From Apostichopus japonicus (Eukaryota > Echinodermata > Holothuroidea > Aspidochirotida > Stichopodidae), in the NCBI RefSeq assembly GCF_037975245.1, contig NC_092568.1:7857501-7921500 (forward strand): a stretch of DNA of 64,000 bases, read 5' to 3'. Each line of letters opens with the position of its first letter. Position 1 is the first letter of the stretch. The position numbers and the translations under genes are program-made. This document shows positions 12,596 to 25,400 of the stretch, piece by piece. The notes beneath the pieces are model-generated. The model had not been told where the DNA came from. It saw only the letters and a program-made list of their open reading frames with translations, and ran no database searches.

Positions 12596-15500
12596 CAAGA
12601 TACGACCAATCCCTTGAAAAGATGCAAGATGCACTTACAAAAGTATTTCTACATTTCATGTTTGCAAATTTAATACTTGACCGGTGGAGACTTAAAAATG
12701 GCGACTATGTTCAGATGCAAGTTATACGACTGATTCTGGTCACATGGCTACGACGGGCTGGAGAAAAGAAAAAAACGATGTCGCAAGCCAAGCTGTATTT
12801 CATCTTATCAAGCCTCTTTGGCGATACCAAAATTTCTAATACACTTGGTCAGTACTTTGTGTGCTTGTCAGCAGACAACCATCCCTCCCCTTTCCAACCC
12901 CCATCCCTTACTTCCCACTTTCTCCTTCATTTGGAATGACAGAAATGATTATTTAAAGGATTCACAAAATTGAGAGAAATCATGGAACTTCAATTCAACA
13001 ATTCAACTTGTAATAGCCATTGTAAACTTCATGCTAATTCAAACATCAAGTGTATGACTTAACCTTGTTTATGTGTCATGCATGGACGATATCAAAGTAA
13101 GATTTACTCCGATATTAAACTACACAAGCAATAGGGAATTAGAGGATTGACCATCTGGAGTGCGGTGCAACAGAGAGTAGAGACATCGATGCAATACACA
13201 TTTACTTTATCAAATCAGAACAAATTTCACCTTTTTGCCCTCCTTTGGGATCTGTATCCTCCATGATCAGTGGAAATGATGAAGAAATCAATTTTAAAGA
13301 ATGGAAAAGTTGAATTATTTGCAAATGATAATTGTTATGCAAGCAGAGATATACTGCCCTCAAATTCAGCTAAAATGGAAAGGTGAAAATGGTCTCGAAA
13401 GTATCACTTGTTTAAGGAATGGTCAAATTTCTTACATTAAACCTGGTGGTCTTTGATCCATTTTGGAAGCACATTGTCAAATTTTCAAACCAAGTGCTGT
13501 TTGTGAGTGATCCAATTGGCAGGCTCAATGAGTCAAAGTACAGAAAGATATTAAAAACCAATTATATTAGGACCAAACTGAATAGATAGTTGTACTGTTG
13601 GTGTCAGACATGATCAGGATCTTGTGGCATAAAACAGCGTTTGCAAGCCTCATGGCTTGCTGCTGCCTGACCCAATGTCATTCATTGTGTTGTGTTACTC
13701 AGTGGTTGTCTGAGTTTTATGTTTTCTAAATTATCTCTCTCTCAAAGGATCTTTCATATTGTTTTGTGGAAAGTAACCAGTTAACAACTCGTTTATAATT
13801 GTTGTCTCTGTTGCTTGCCTTGCGAAATGTAAAGTTAAAATAATCTAAATGTGTCCCGTTCCAAAGATGAGAACAGTTTTATTGACCAATTTATGCAGAT
13901 TTTGATTTGCTTTTTACCTGTGAAACTGTTCATCTGCTTGTGCTTCTTCTTCGTTTTTTTTTTGTTTTTTTTTTTTGGATTTTCCTGTAGTTGTCGTTTT
14001 GTATCCTTTATTTTGATCCAATGTTTTCTTATGGAGCAAAATACCATATGGTTCGCATCAGAAATGAAACATTGACAAAAGACAGTATCGATTATTGAAA
14101 GTTGTTTTTATTTTGAAAGATAAAGAAATCAAATGAAAAGCATTGCTGCTAGTAGAAACAAAGTATATGCAACAGATTTAGACAGACAGACACATGGTAA
14201 CAAAGGCCTTGTTGTTTGATCTGTTTTGGCTACTTTAGCAATGACCAAATGAATATCTGTTACCATAGCTACCAATAGCATCTTTACACAGGAATTGTCT
14301 CAAAGCTACATCAGGTAGTCTTCTCATTAGTCATTTTAGTTAAGTGACTTTGCTTATTAAACCTGATTGAAATGTTGGCGGGAGAGTTAATGCATTAGAA
14401 TTTTACATGAAAACTTGCTCTTTTTTCTTTTTCTTCTTCTTCTTCAATTTATTCTTATTCTTTATATTTAATTCTAACTGCCAGAATAACATTCCAGCGT
14501 TGATTAGTGTTCACATGTTGAATTTGTAATCGTCTCTGCTGGTGATTTTTATGTCAAGCGAGGAGGTCTGCCGGCTTTAAGATATGTGTACTAATTGTAC
14601 AAAATTGATGTAGTGCTTGATAGCTTCTCGTTTTCTCTGAAATGTCATTTTTATGATAGGTACAGAGTTGTAAATGGCGGTAATAGGAGGGGTGTGTGGG
14701 GGGGGAGGGGAATTTTCCCTGGAATGCAAATTTTGCTGCCAGATTTCTGTTTTTGCTTTTGTGATTGTGGAATATGCCTTTGCTTTAATGTACGAAACAA
14801 GACTTTTTTACTCGGAATATAAGTTTATTCAATATTTTGGTGAGGAGAGAGGGAAGAAATTTTCGATCAAATGAAAGATATTGGTTTCAGGGTTTTTTTT
14901 TTTTCTTGAACTTGAATCTAAAGCATTCTATTGTTAATTGTGAGTTAAATGGGTTAGGTCCCTTTATTAGCTTATTCTATTATTTAATTACTCTGTGATA
15001 AGTCTCTCTTACTTAAATCAGTAAAGTCTGTCAGTATGATGACTTGGGATTTGGTAAATTTAAGGAAAGTATTTCATTTAAGCCAAAGCTCACAGTGGGA
15101 ACTTGTATGAGGAGCTTGAGAAAATCACAGTGAAAGTTTTTATTTGTGCTCAGCAGCATAATCCAATACTCCTCTATGCTGTTTGATCCATTTTGTGCTG
15201 TTGCTATGCACACATCAAACTTACAGAAACTAATCCTGGATTTAGCAACAAGGATACTCGTCCAGTCCGGCACGATCCAATACGATAAGAGTCCGATAAG
15301 AAATGATCCAATGATGGGATGCAGGAACAAGTTTAAGTTGGAATAATCCAAGTTTTTATTGTGTTTTATACCAAATGCAATGTGTTTCCTGATTGAAATC
15401 AATGACTGAGAGCTGAATACACTAGTATGAGATAACTTAATACTGCCCATTTAACTTGAAAGTATTATACACAATGTCGTAGTTGCCAGTATCAGACATG

Positions 15501-18500
15501 AGGAAGGGCATTTGTGCAGGGTTTCTATGCTAAATCATGTACCTAGGATTCTTGTACAAGTCGTCTGTAGTTTTCAAAGGCTTACAGGGAAACTGGTATA
15601 CTGTAGGTGGAGAAAAGTTTAAAAAGTACTTAAAATGGCTTTAAAAAAGACCATAGTGTCGATATTTAAGAAAAAAAATTCTAGTAAAAGTATAATGAAT
15701 AGAACAGTTTAGAACTGTTGTTGAATATTGGGAATTGAAAATGAAAATTTAGTTCTTATTTTTTTTGTAGGATTAGAAAATTGAAAATAATAAATCAAAT
15801 GTAGACCAGTATTAATAGCTTTTCTTTTGGATATGTTAATAAGATAACTTTTCTTTCTTTTATTTTCTGTTGCATTTTTATTTCATTTTTAAGAGCTCAT
15901 ATATTCCTCCTCTTCAGTGATTTCTCTGGCAGTCTAAACTTGCTGGTAGAAAATGAAGCACAGGCTACTATTACCTCTGCCAAAAACCACCATTTAGCAT
16001 TCTCAAAAGAATGAATCGCTGAAGAGAAAAAATCAGCAAGTGTATGCAAAGTATATCGAGATAGTTTCCTAATTGCCTTATTTAAGTCATTTCATATTTT
16101 ATTCTTAATTATGTCGGGCTGTAAGTAAATTGTGGGAATTAAAAAGGGTTTTTGTATGCAGCATTGATCTATGATTTATGAAGTAAAAAAGCTTGCTTTG
16201 TTGGTATCGTCTATTTTTACAACGTCCTCGGTCTAACAGTTTCATGTTAAAACTGTTGTTATGAAAAGGAAAAGTTTGCTCGATGTATTTAAAATTGTAG
16301 AATCGTGATTTGCCAGAGACGTGTTGAAGCGGAAATCTGTGAGGTAACTGTGAATGACTTTAACCCTTTATAAGCATTAGCTATTTTCATGCTGTCCAAT
16401 ACTGTCCAATGTATTAAGTCTGTCCTTGCATTCGGGGGGTACAAGTTTATATTAATAACCCAACCCAGCTTCTAATCTTTGTTACTGTCAATTTAGGTTT
16501 TCCTAATTCAGTCAGCAAGCAAAATAAACTTTGAAAGTTACATGAAATTTGTCAGCCATTTTTTCTCTTCTCTTTTTTTTTCTTTTTTTTTTAATCTCTT
16601 AAGGTGATGTTTCTCATTTCTTTTTAACCACCAGATCTCACTCTATTTTTCATTAAAGTAATTCAAACAATATTATACTAGAACTGAAGTTTGTGACTTG
16701 ATTTCATTCAAAGTGATAATTTTTACGTTGAAAGTACTTACAAGCAAAGGGACAAAATACTTAATTTCAGATCATTTTGGGAAAAGAGAAATAAAGGCAA
16801 TCAACATCTCCTGGTTCAAGACTGAAATGCCCCAAGTCGAATTGTTCCTATATCAGAGTATAGGGGAATGCACATACACATACATACATGCACATACAGA
16901 TAGGCAGTATTTCTGAAATGATCATTCCCAAGATAACAATACTAAACATTAAACAGAACAAACTTGTAAATTTGTATTTAGTTAAAAATTTATTTCTGTC
17001 TTTCTTTGAAACAGCCTCTACTATTTCCAGTTTAAATATGCATGAAACGTGTGTAAATACAAATTGCATAGAAACTTCATAAAAAACATGAGATAGCACC
17101 CATACTAAGGATATGCTTCCATATTTGGGGAAATGAAAACAATGCCACAAGTATGATGACCTTTACAGAGCATTTATAATAAATAATATTTCTAACTATC
17201 CTAGTTAACAATCTTAAAAGTTACATGAAAAATACATTGTGTGGAACTTTTAACGAGCATCATTTTGAATGATCGTGAAATAGCTCAAACAGCTAAACAA
17301 TTACAAACAGATATGGCCTCTGAATATTTCATACCGTACATTGAGATAACCAGCCAAATCACCTGCAACTAGATGCAAAGAAGGGGTATAAACTATTACA
17401 TAAAGTGATATCCATCATTATACAACACCTAATTATATTCCGGCCATTTGATTGGTCAATTGCTCGTTGATTGTATGCAAAATCCGCTCTATTGCACTCT
17501 ATGAAATAGAACCATGTGTTTTACTTTTTTGATAGCACTTTTTTCAATGGTAAGAGAGCAGAGAAACCTGTCTGTTCAAAACAATCTGTTGCATGAGTGC
17601 ATTTTACATCCAATTATATCCAAATTTTGAAGGTGTATAAAACAAATAATGAATGGTTTCCATTCGTGCAATAGTGCAAATATTTCATGAGTTGAAAGAT
17701 GTAATTTGTTCCATTCAACTCGGCTGTGCCTCGTTGAATGGAACAAATTACATCTTTCAACTCATGAAATATTTGCACAATTGCACTCATAACCATTCAT
17801 TATTTGTATACTATTATAAAAACCAATTATGAAAATTATCCCATGACGAGGGATGCACCTTAACAAACTCGTAGACTTTTTATGAAAGTGTACGCTAGCA
17901 GTAGTTTTCTCATTTGAATACACCTCTACCTTACTATACTTTGCACCATTGTATGCCCTCGGATCAACTAAACGTCAGGCACCACAGTGGGCAAATGTTT
18001 GTAAGGTGCATTGATCAAACAAAACATTAAAATGGTTTCCAATGTAACCTTTTGATTGAAAAAACTCTACAAAATCATGCCTTTACAGGGGGAAGACTGG
18101 ATGACCTATATAATTACAGTAGCATAAACATAAATGGTTAAAATAATATCAATTGTAGGATAGCTAAGTTACTCAACCTGTGTTTATAAAGAGGCTATTT
18201 CAGGTTTAACGTCTACATTTATACGTGCAAGCTTTAATTGCATTCAAATGGTGAAGCCTGTCATAAAATATCTTCATCACTACGTACACTTTTGACACAC
18301 TTCGACAACAACAAAAACTGGTAATTATGTTAAGTTTCATAACATTGTTGTGATGTTATGAACACAATATAGTCAGATGAGCCTCTGTCGATGAAACTCT
18401 TAGTTCAAACATCTGCAGAAGTTGTCTCGCTATGCCGGCATTCGCTTTTACACAGATAACCCCGTCAATTAAGCCATAGGCAAATTCTGTTGAATTGCAA

Positions 18501-18644
18501 CCCAAAAAATTGTCACTGCCATCATTGGAGGTAATTTTCAGGTGTTGAAGTCACGTCTATATGTACATCTCAAATGTTCAACGCTGTGTGTAACCTTTAT
18601 ATATTAATTGTTCTGGTTATTCTGTTCAGTATCGTACATCACTC
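12596..18644. other. Convergent 3' flanks of the RRBP1-type gene (+) and the axonemal-type gene (-)
   Basis: There is no supportable coding exon. This must hold the 3' UTR of the plus-strand gene ending at 12595; AATAAA-type hexamers occur only far downstream (for example near 15787 and 16522), so I cannot place its poly(A) site. For the minus-strand gene ending at 18645, an ATTAAA reads on the minus strand at 18233-18238. The DNA is T-rich, with tracts near 13960 and 16575, and contains one large palindrome at 17642-17807. Confidence 0.5.
17642..17807. repeat. Near-perfect 166-bp palindrome (hairpin-type MITE)
   Basis: The left arm 17642-17719 and right arm 17733-17807 are reverse complements apart from a small mismatched patch. 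The loop is 13 bases (17720-17732). The inner 50 bases of each arm (for example GAAAGATGTAATTTGTTCCA) pair without error. The short loop and high arm identity fit a foldback or MITE-type element; I could not define target duplications. Confidence 0.8.
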
Positions 18645-21600
18645 TCATCCAAGTACAAATGTTTCTTGATCCCCCATGTGACCTCTAGCTTGGTTTAACA
18701 CTCGATTTCCAGACACAAGTCGCTGACTAGAAACTTCCGGTTGTCTAATTTCCTGGCCTAAGGAGACATACAAAAAAAAAAAGATACCAAAGGAATTATT
18801 CTATCTGGCAACTTTCTGTTAAGGATCAATTTGTCCTTGATTCATTCTCTGAATAGTCAAGCAGCACAACTGATTACATATTCAACTGAGCATTACAGAT
18901 TTTTGCATTATAGCTGGCAGATTTAAAGAGCATGAATAAAATTAATTTTTATATTATAAAAACTGTTAAAAGCCACTGGTTGTATTTCTTATACAATTAT
19001 CCTTTTCTAAATGAAAGCAGCACAAACTTGGAAACAGAGACACATATCTTTTAACAGATCCAAATATTATTTTCAAAACAATGTAAATTTATATTTCAAA
19101 GAAAAAAAATTTGAAGTTGTCCACGGCTGCTCATTTTCTTGAGGTTAAATAAATATGTTTGGGTTGAGTTATTAGACAATTTTTTGAAATGATGGATTAA
19201 TATCAACAACTAGGCTTGGACTGAGAAGTCTATGTCATTAAAGGAACAGATATTTACAGCTTTTTAAAGAAGTCTAATATCTTGAAAAGTGTAACAGCTA
19301 TAGAAATTACAATAACACTCAACTTTTTCATTTATATTGGACTATGGCATATAAAAACTAAACATTTGTTTAAAAGTGATCTTATAAAAGTTCCTAATGT
19401 CCTTCCCTCATCAACAATTCAGACATACAAGGAGGGGTTTACCAACATTTTATTTTAGATAACAAGAAATTTATGTGAAACATTCACATTTGAAATATTC
19501 AGCTTACATATCAGAGAATGCATGTTCATAGTTTGTTTGGCTGCTGTAAGAGACAGACTATAAAGGAAGAGCTCATACCTGTTAGAAGATTGTATTGCAC
19601 TTTGGGTCCTGTTTCTCGTTTCACTCCTTCCCCTCGTTGCAGACCGAGTCTTGAATGTACATCTGTGTATGAACTCCAATAGTTTGGCGAATGATTCCTA
19701 CGGCTCAGTGCATCTTTCATGTCCTGTCCAGTCACATTGTGGGACCAGTTCAGTATTGATGGATAATGAACTTTATTTGGCTGTCGACAGAAATATCAAA
19801 CTATGTCATAATATGAATTCGTTGGAAGAGTGCAAAAATTGGCCGGTCTGTATTAATATGGCCAAAGTGTGAAGACAATAGTTTATACAAGTGCTATGAT
19901 ACTGTACATGTACCCATACTTTCAAACAAAGTGCTATATGTGTGATGTATAATTTTTGTTTTCTTTCTATCTTTGCTTTTTCACATATTGGACAGTTGGG
20001 GCTAATATACAGTCGATTCATCAACTTCTTAATGCCTTGTCTTCAATAATGTTTTGGATCATATTTATAATGTCTCACGTTTTCTTTTCCCTCTTTTGTT
20101 TGGTCTTTTTATTGGTTGTTCTTTTTACTGTGGCTTGGTCACTCAGCAGAGAAAAATTAACTATTTCTATTTATTCACTTCTAGATCATCAGTATTGACC
20201 CCAAATTTTACCACACTTGAAATTGCTAGAAGTTGTCAAAATTAATTTCCTAAAGGCTCTGATCTTTGAGGGAATGTTAGAATAGACAATTAGTTATATC
20301 TCAGTGTGGATAAGTACTCCTAGAGTGGTAGTAAAATGCTTGTTGGATGTTGATATGGTTGACTATTAGCTGACCTTATAGCATATTTGGGGGCAATATT
20401 GATGACCTTTGATTGTAACAACATCTATTGACTAACATGTGCCTTGTACATTCTCCAGCTTAGATATTATATTTAGTGCAGTGCTACCAATTCCATGAAA
20501 TCCTTGGATGACAATTCAACATACAGTAGCAAAAAAAGGCAAACATTTGGAAGATAAAAAGTTAGTGAGAATAAAGATACAGTGAATGTATGAGCTTTCT
20601 TGTCTTCTTAAATACTGTACCTATAATACAATATTCAATTGAAGTCCTAGAACCAGTATAGGCCAATATGTAGGGTGTTACTAAAACGAATGACAATTGC
20701 GTTACACATAACGAATGACAATATGTTGTACACACTAAAAAAATGCGTTGACTAAAACGAATGACAGTAATGACAGCACAGACATTTGCTTCAACTGGAT
20801 ATCACAGTTCAGACTTCATGGGTATCTAGATCTAGTAAAGTACGGACAAGATAAAAACGCACCTTATAGTAAGCGAAATTGTAAGTCTGATTTTAAAAAA
20901 TAAATTTAACGTTATTTTCCCGATATTAATTGTTAGAAACTGACAATACTATAATCTTGAAACGGCTTCAGTTATCTTTCTATGATAAATCTACAGAGGT
21001 AAAAAGCACAGCACTCAACCGCATTCTCACACAAAAACTTTCCCTGTGGTTTCTATCCGTAAATTACACCAAAACCCTGCAACCACGTTATATGCGATTT
21101 TCCTCAAATCATTTTTGCGCAGAAAACCAATAACCGCATTTACTCCACTCCGTTAATCATTCTATCTCTTCTCAATACTGTCCTTCGTTGTCATTCGTTG
21201 TCATTCGGTGTCATTCGTTGTCATTCGCCTTCATTCGCTGTCATTCGCAAATGATAATTAACCCTGTACAAAGTCAATTGTCATTCGGTCATTCGCTGTC
21301 ATTCGATTTAGTTTGTCCCAATATGTACACCATTTGTGAAAGTGAAAGTATCTTATGGGGTTTGTTAAAGAACATTGAACAATTGCAACAACAACAACAA
21401 ACATTTGCTAAAAAAAAACCGCAAAAAAAATATTCTTACATGGTCGATAGGTCTTCCAGGATATTCTGTATCATTATGAGTGGTCAAATGTTGTTGTTCA
21501 TTCATACCAAGCTCAAAATGAGATGTTTGAAGGGATGGGCATTGTCTTGGTCTTTGTGGTGGACTGGTCACATATTTTCCACTATATGCCTGCAAAGGAA

Positions 21601-22412
21601 TATAAGCCATTTTCAAGGAATTGTTAAATAATGGAAATAAGGATGAATGAAAAGGTTGTGCTTCTCAATTAATAAAAGACAAAAATTAATTAGCAACATA
21701 GCTTGCCAATAGTCTAACCTATTTTATACTTTACACTTTCAGATATCATATCAGTTTAGCTTAGGTCTACTCTACTATTCTTCATGATGTTTCAGTTTGT
21801 TGACTTAGGTAGCACTTATATGATTATTGATGATACTCATCACGGAGTAACAGCTAGTTACATTCTGAAAATTGTGATGTGTTGGCATGGTATAATTGTA
21901 AGGGATTCAGTCTTCATACTCATAGGCTATGTATGGTTTCCTAGCAAACTCGACCATTAACTGACATTTGAGCTAGGTATATTCTAGCCTAGTTCAATGT
22001 AGGACACATCTACAACCTTCAAAATCAAACATGGTTCATACATTACATTGCTACTTACATACTGCATGGAACTTTCCATCACATCCTTGTTTGGTCTTTC
22101 CTCTAAGGTGATTGTGGTCCGATGCATCCACCTTGTCCCTTTGGCAAGTGATGGCGCCTTAAACGGTCTTCTTTGGTCAAATGGTCTGATAACTGTCTGG
22201 TTTCTGGAGCGATTTGTTAAGATTGTAGCTGTTGATTGCCCTTGTTTCGTTGCTAATGTGGATGGCATATCCATAGTTTCCATACCTGTGGTCAAGAATT
22301 TCTGACCAGTAATGTCACTGAGAGGTCGAACTTCCACATTCCTGGCCCTGTTTCCCTCTACGCTATATCTGTTTACGTGAAGACCCTTTGATCTGTTTGC
22401 AGGCTCTGCCAT
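18645..22412 (-). CDS. Small axonemal/ciliary-type protein, 253 residues, four exons
   Basis: Minus-strand coding exons: 22412-22059, 21589-21440, 19723-19579 and 18757-18645 (stop TGA 18647-18645). Phases 0, 0 and 1 all match, and the donors read GTAAGT, GTAAGA and GTATGA. The ATG at 22412 has a good context (A at -3, G at +4); an in-frame ATG 24 bases upstream is less likely. The protein is basic, with no signal peptide or membrane segment. Residues 140-146 read TSHFELG and are followed by TTHNDTEY; residues 183-195 read YWSSYTDVHSRLG. Short repeats of the kind SHFxLG...TT...Y are typical of small microtubule-associated axonemal proteins such as the SAXO4/PPP1R32 and TEX45 groups. I infer a ciliary or flagellar role but cannot assign an orthologue. 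The second intron carries a DNA transposon. Confidence 0.7.
20673..21318. mobile_element. Non-autonomous DNA transposon with 9-10 bp target duplication (Mutator-like)
   Basis: The element is flanked by direct copies of CAATATGTA (20664-20672 and 21319-21327; one more C also matches). The left end starts GGGTGTTACTAAAACGAATGAC. The right end, read in reverse complement, starts GGACAAACTAAATCGAATGAC. Subterminal copies of CGAATGACA (left side) and TGTCATTCG (right side, at least seven between 21181 and 21310) resemble transposase binding arrays. A 9-10 bp duplication is characteristic of Mutator-like elements. No transposase frame is present. It lies in the intron between exons 2 and 3 of the minus-strand axonemal-type gene. 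Confidence 0.8.
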
Positions 22413-25400
22413 TTCGATAAAGCCTAGCCAACACAATAGGTAGCCTACTTTTAGTTTAAGATAAAAATGACTTTGCCTAACGTTACTACGTTCAAGTTAG
22501 TCTATCCCAGAAAACATGCTCAGTCTACTTTTGTATCACAATGTACCGTTCACTTCTTTAAACGACATTCGTCCAACTAAAACCAGTTTTTCTCGGGCTG
22601 AAACTCCGTCACAGTGACAAGCTTGGGTCTTAGACAGTTAGGGGATCTCCCAATAAAACCCAAATTGCCGTACCAGTACTAGGATAGTACTAGTTACGCT
22701 ACGAATTGCTTACAATCTCAAAGTCTACTTCAGGTAAACAACTATCACACAGACAGGTACCCATAGCAACAAGGTATGTCTGACTCCGGGACGAAGTTTG
22801 TGAAGGGCTGTGTGAACAGTTATTGATCTGTAGTGTACATTGCTATGTTACAAACATTACAAAAGAAAACCGGTGTCGAGATTTCCTCGTGTCATCGTGG
22901 TCAATGCCAGTGATTCTGTATTAGAAATAAATGTCGAACTTGTCAGCATAAAAGTGTGATTGAATCTTTATATAACAAAGATTTTCCCTTGCGGGCCATC
23001 CCAGGTTACCTTGTATATTTAGTAAAGAGACTGACAATGGGTGCAAATGATGACAAATGAACAATGATGATGATAGAGTAAGTGAACAATTAATAAATCC
23101 ATTACTTTTATGTTATAGTTCAGATACATATATAGAGAATGAAGTTGTATGACGCCGGCTAACAAGCCTACAATTACAACACCGTATCGCAACTAAGACA
23201 ATGTTACAGTATAATAAATAGTCAAATTTCAATAATTTCGAAAGGTATGTACCAGGCGCGTATCCAGGGGGGTGTTGGGGGCGCGCCCCCGGGTAAGAAA
23301 AAGAGGAGAAAAAAAAGGGAAGAAAAAAGAGGAAAAAGAGGAAAAAAGAGGAGGAGGAGAGGAAGGGAAAAGAAAAAGAGAAAAGGGAGAAAGGGAGGGA
23401 GTAAAAGAAAACGCCAAGACACCGGGAAGAGAACGAGGAACAGTGACATCATTATAGCACTGATCCCTATTATATACACAGGGTAGCCAGTGACGGATCG
23501 AGGATTTCGGAAGGGGCGTGCACCTCACCCTACCCCTTACACCGACAACTCCATTTTTGACGTTTCCAATTTCCCTCTCTCACTAATGTATCTATATACA
23601 TACTATATAAGGTCTATCATAACGCGCGTGTGTGTGTGAATATGGACGCCTTAAACAATTGTACAATTGTACTATGAAACCAACTGCGGCTAGCCTCGAA
23701 CTCGACCGAGTCGTCGGGGAACATGACGCATTTCGGGAAGGGGGCGACCACCCCCCCCCCCCCGAGCATATTTTTTTTATGATATCGCTAGTAATTTCAA
23801 AATAGAAAATGCTTAGATACAACTAACAAGGCCTGGGAAGTGTCATTTCCATCGATCTGGGAGGCATTTTCGGCCAAAATTTTCGGGTACGCTTCGCGCC
23901 AACCCTACGCTTAGATAGTTTGCCTGCAGACTTCGCCCCTCCCTTGGCAAATTCTTCGCTACGCGCCTGTTCGAATTTGTAAAGCAAACAGCAGATATCA
24001 AATAATATCAGTGAGCATGAAAATGGCGTTTAGGATGAACAGCTTCAAAACTGTTTGTGTGTGTAGTCAAAGGCGAAGGAGCCCAATTTGATTTGGGGAG
24101 CTGTAACGACTTGCCCGAAAAATATAACCAACATTTTTCGCGCGCAAAGCGCGCGCTCAACATGTTAATGCCAATATCATATAAACAAGCATCGGTTATT
24201 ACATCGCATACCATCGTGTACCGTACGGTCCGTGAAAGTTGCGCAGTACACCGCGGGATGCCCATCTAAACAACGAAATGTCTTATGTAGATGGAAAAAA
24301 AAAGCATGGAGGTCCAATTATGTCAAAACTCTCTTTTACTAGTCGGCCAAGCTTAGAACTTTATTTTAATTACCAAGGAGATGATTTTTAATTTATTTCC
24401 TTTAGATGTAGCTATGGATTGCAATTTATTTTTCTTTCAGTAGGTGCCCAAAAAAATTTCAGTATTGGCCGAATTTTCAGAAACAAATATTGGGGGGGGG
24501 GGAGTTGCAGCCCCCGCCTCCTACGCCTATGTGTGTATTGTTCGGTTTCGGAAATATACGGCATTTGTTTCATTTCCTTCAACGAAGTTTTACAATAGCC
24601 GTTATAAAAGGTTTTAATATTTGTACACCAATAAATAATCTGGGGGTGTCTGAATTTTCGAAAATTTCCTGACCAACATTCTTCATCATACTTCCCTCTA
24701 CTCGTGCAATTTTGGCCGGTCTGTTAGGGGTTCAAGGAGGTTTTTCTATATTGGTTGTCCATAGATGATTTTTTTTTTTTTGCAACATGATGGGTACGTT
24801 TTGAAATGAGTTTATTCACGAGAAATGTGATTTTTCAAATTCTGAACAAATAATGGGCTTAAAACCTTCGGGTATTGTGGCCCGCGACGTAGAATCACCT
24901 ACAAAAGCAATGATCCACAGGACATGCGATGAGTTCGAACATGATGTGTGACTGGTGACAATCTTCAAAAAGGTTATGGATGGAGAAAAAAACTAGTGGG
25001 AAATACTTGTTTCTCATGCAAAAGTGTACATCTGGTTGGTCATTTTCAAGCCCCAAAAGTGCCATTTCCGGTGATCTGGGGGGTATGAAAACCAGAAATT
25101 TTCTTGTACGCTGCGCGCCAACCGACGGTGGCGCTCCGCTTAGATAGTAATTCGCCCCCCCCCCCCCCGGGTTAGAAAATCCTGGATACGCCCCTGTGTA
25201 CGGTAGTATGTTTGTTTTTTCAGCTCTTTTTTACCCAAAAAGTCACAATTTCGATAAAAAGCCGAAATAAAAGTTGAAGTATTGAGATAAATCATCATCT
25301 CAACTATTCATCATAAAGGGTCAAACTTTGAAGAATGAAATGAGTAAATTTCTAGAAAATTCGGAATAAATTCAGAAAATTCAGAAATAAATACAAAATT

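Noticed and set aside
15031-15450. 139-codon minus-strand open frame
   Set aside because: No splice context, no recognisable motif, hydrophobic stretches of random type, and it lies between the 3' ends of two convergent genes.
23229-23528. Arg/Lys-rich or Pro/Ser/Phe-rich open frames
   Set aside because: These translate a purine-rich low-complexity stretch within the composite transposon.
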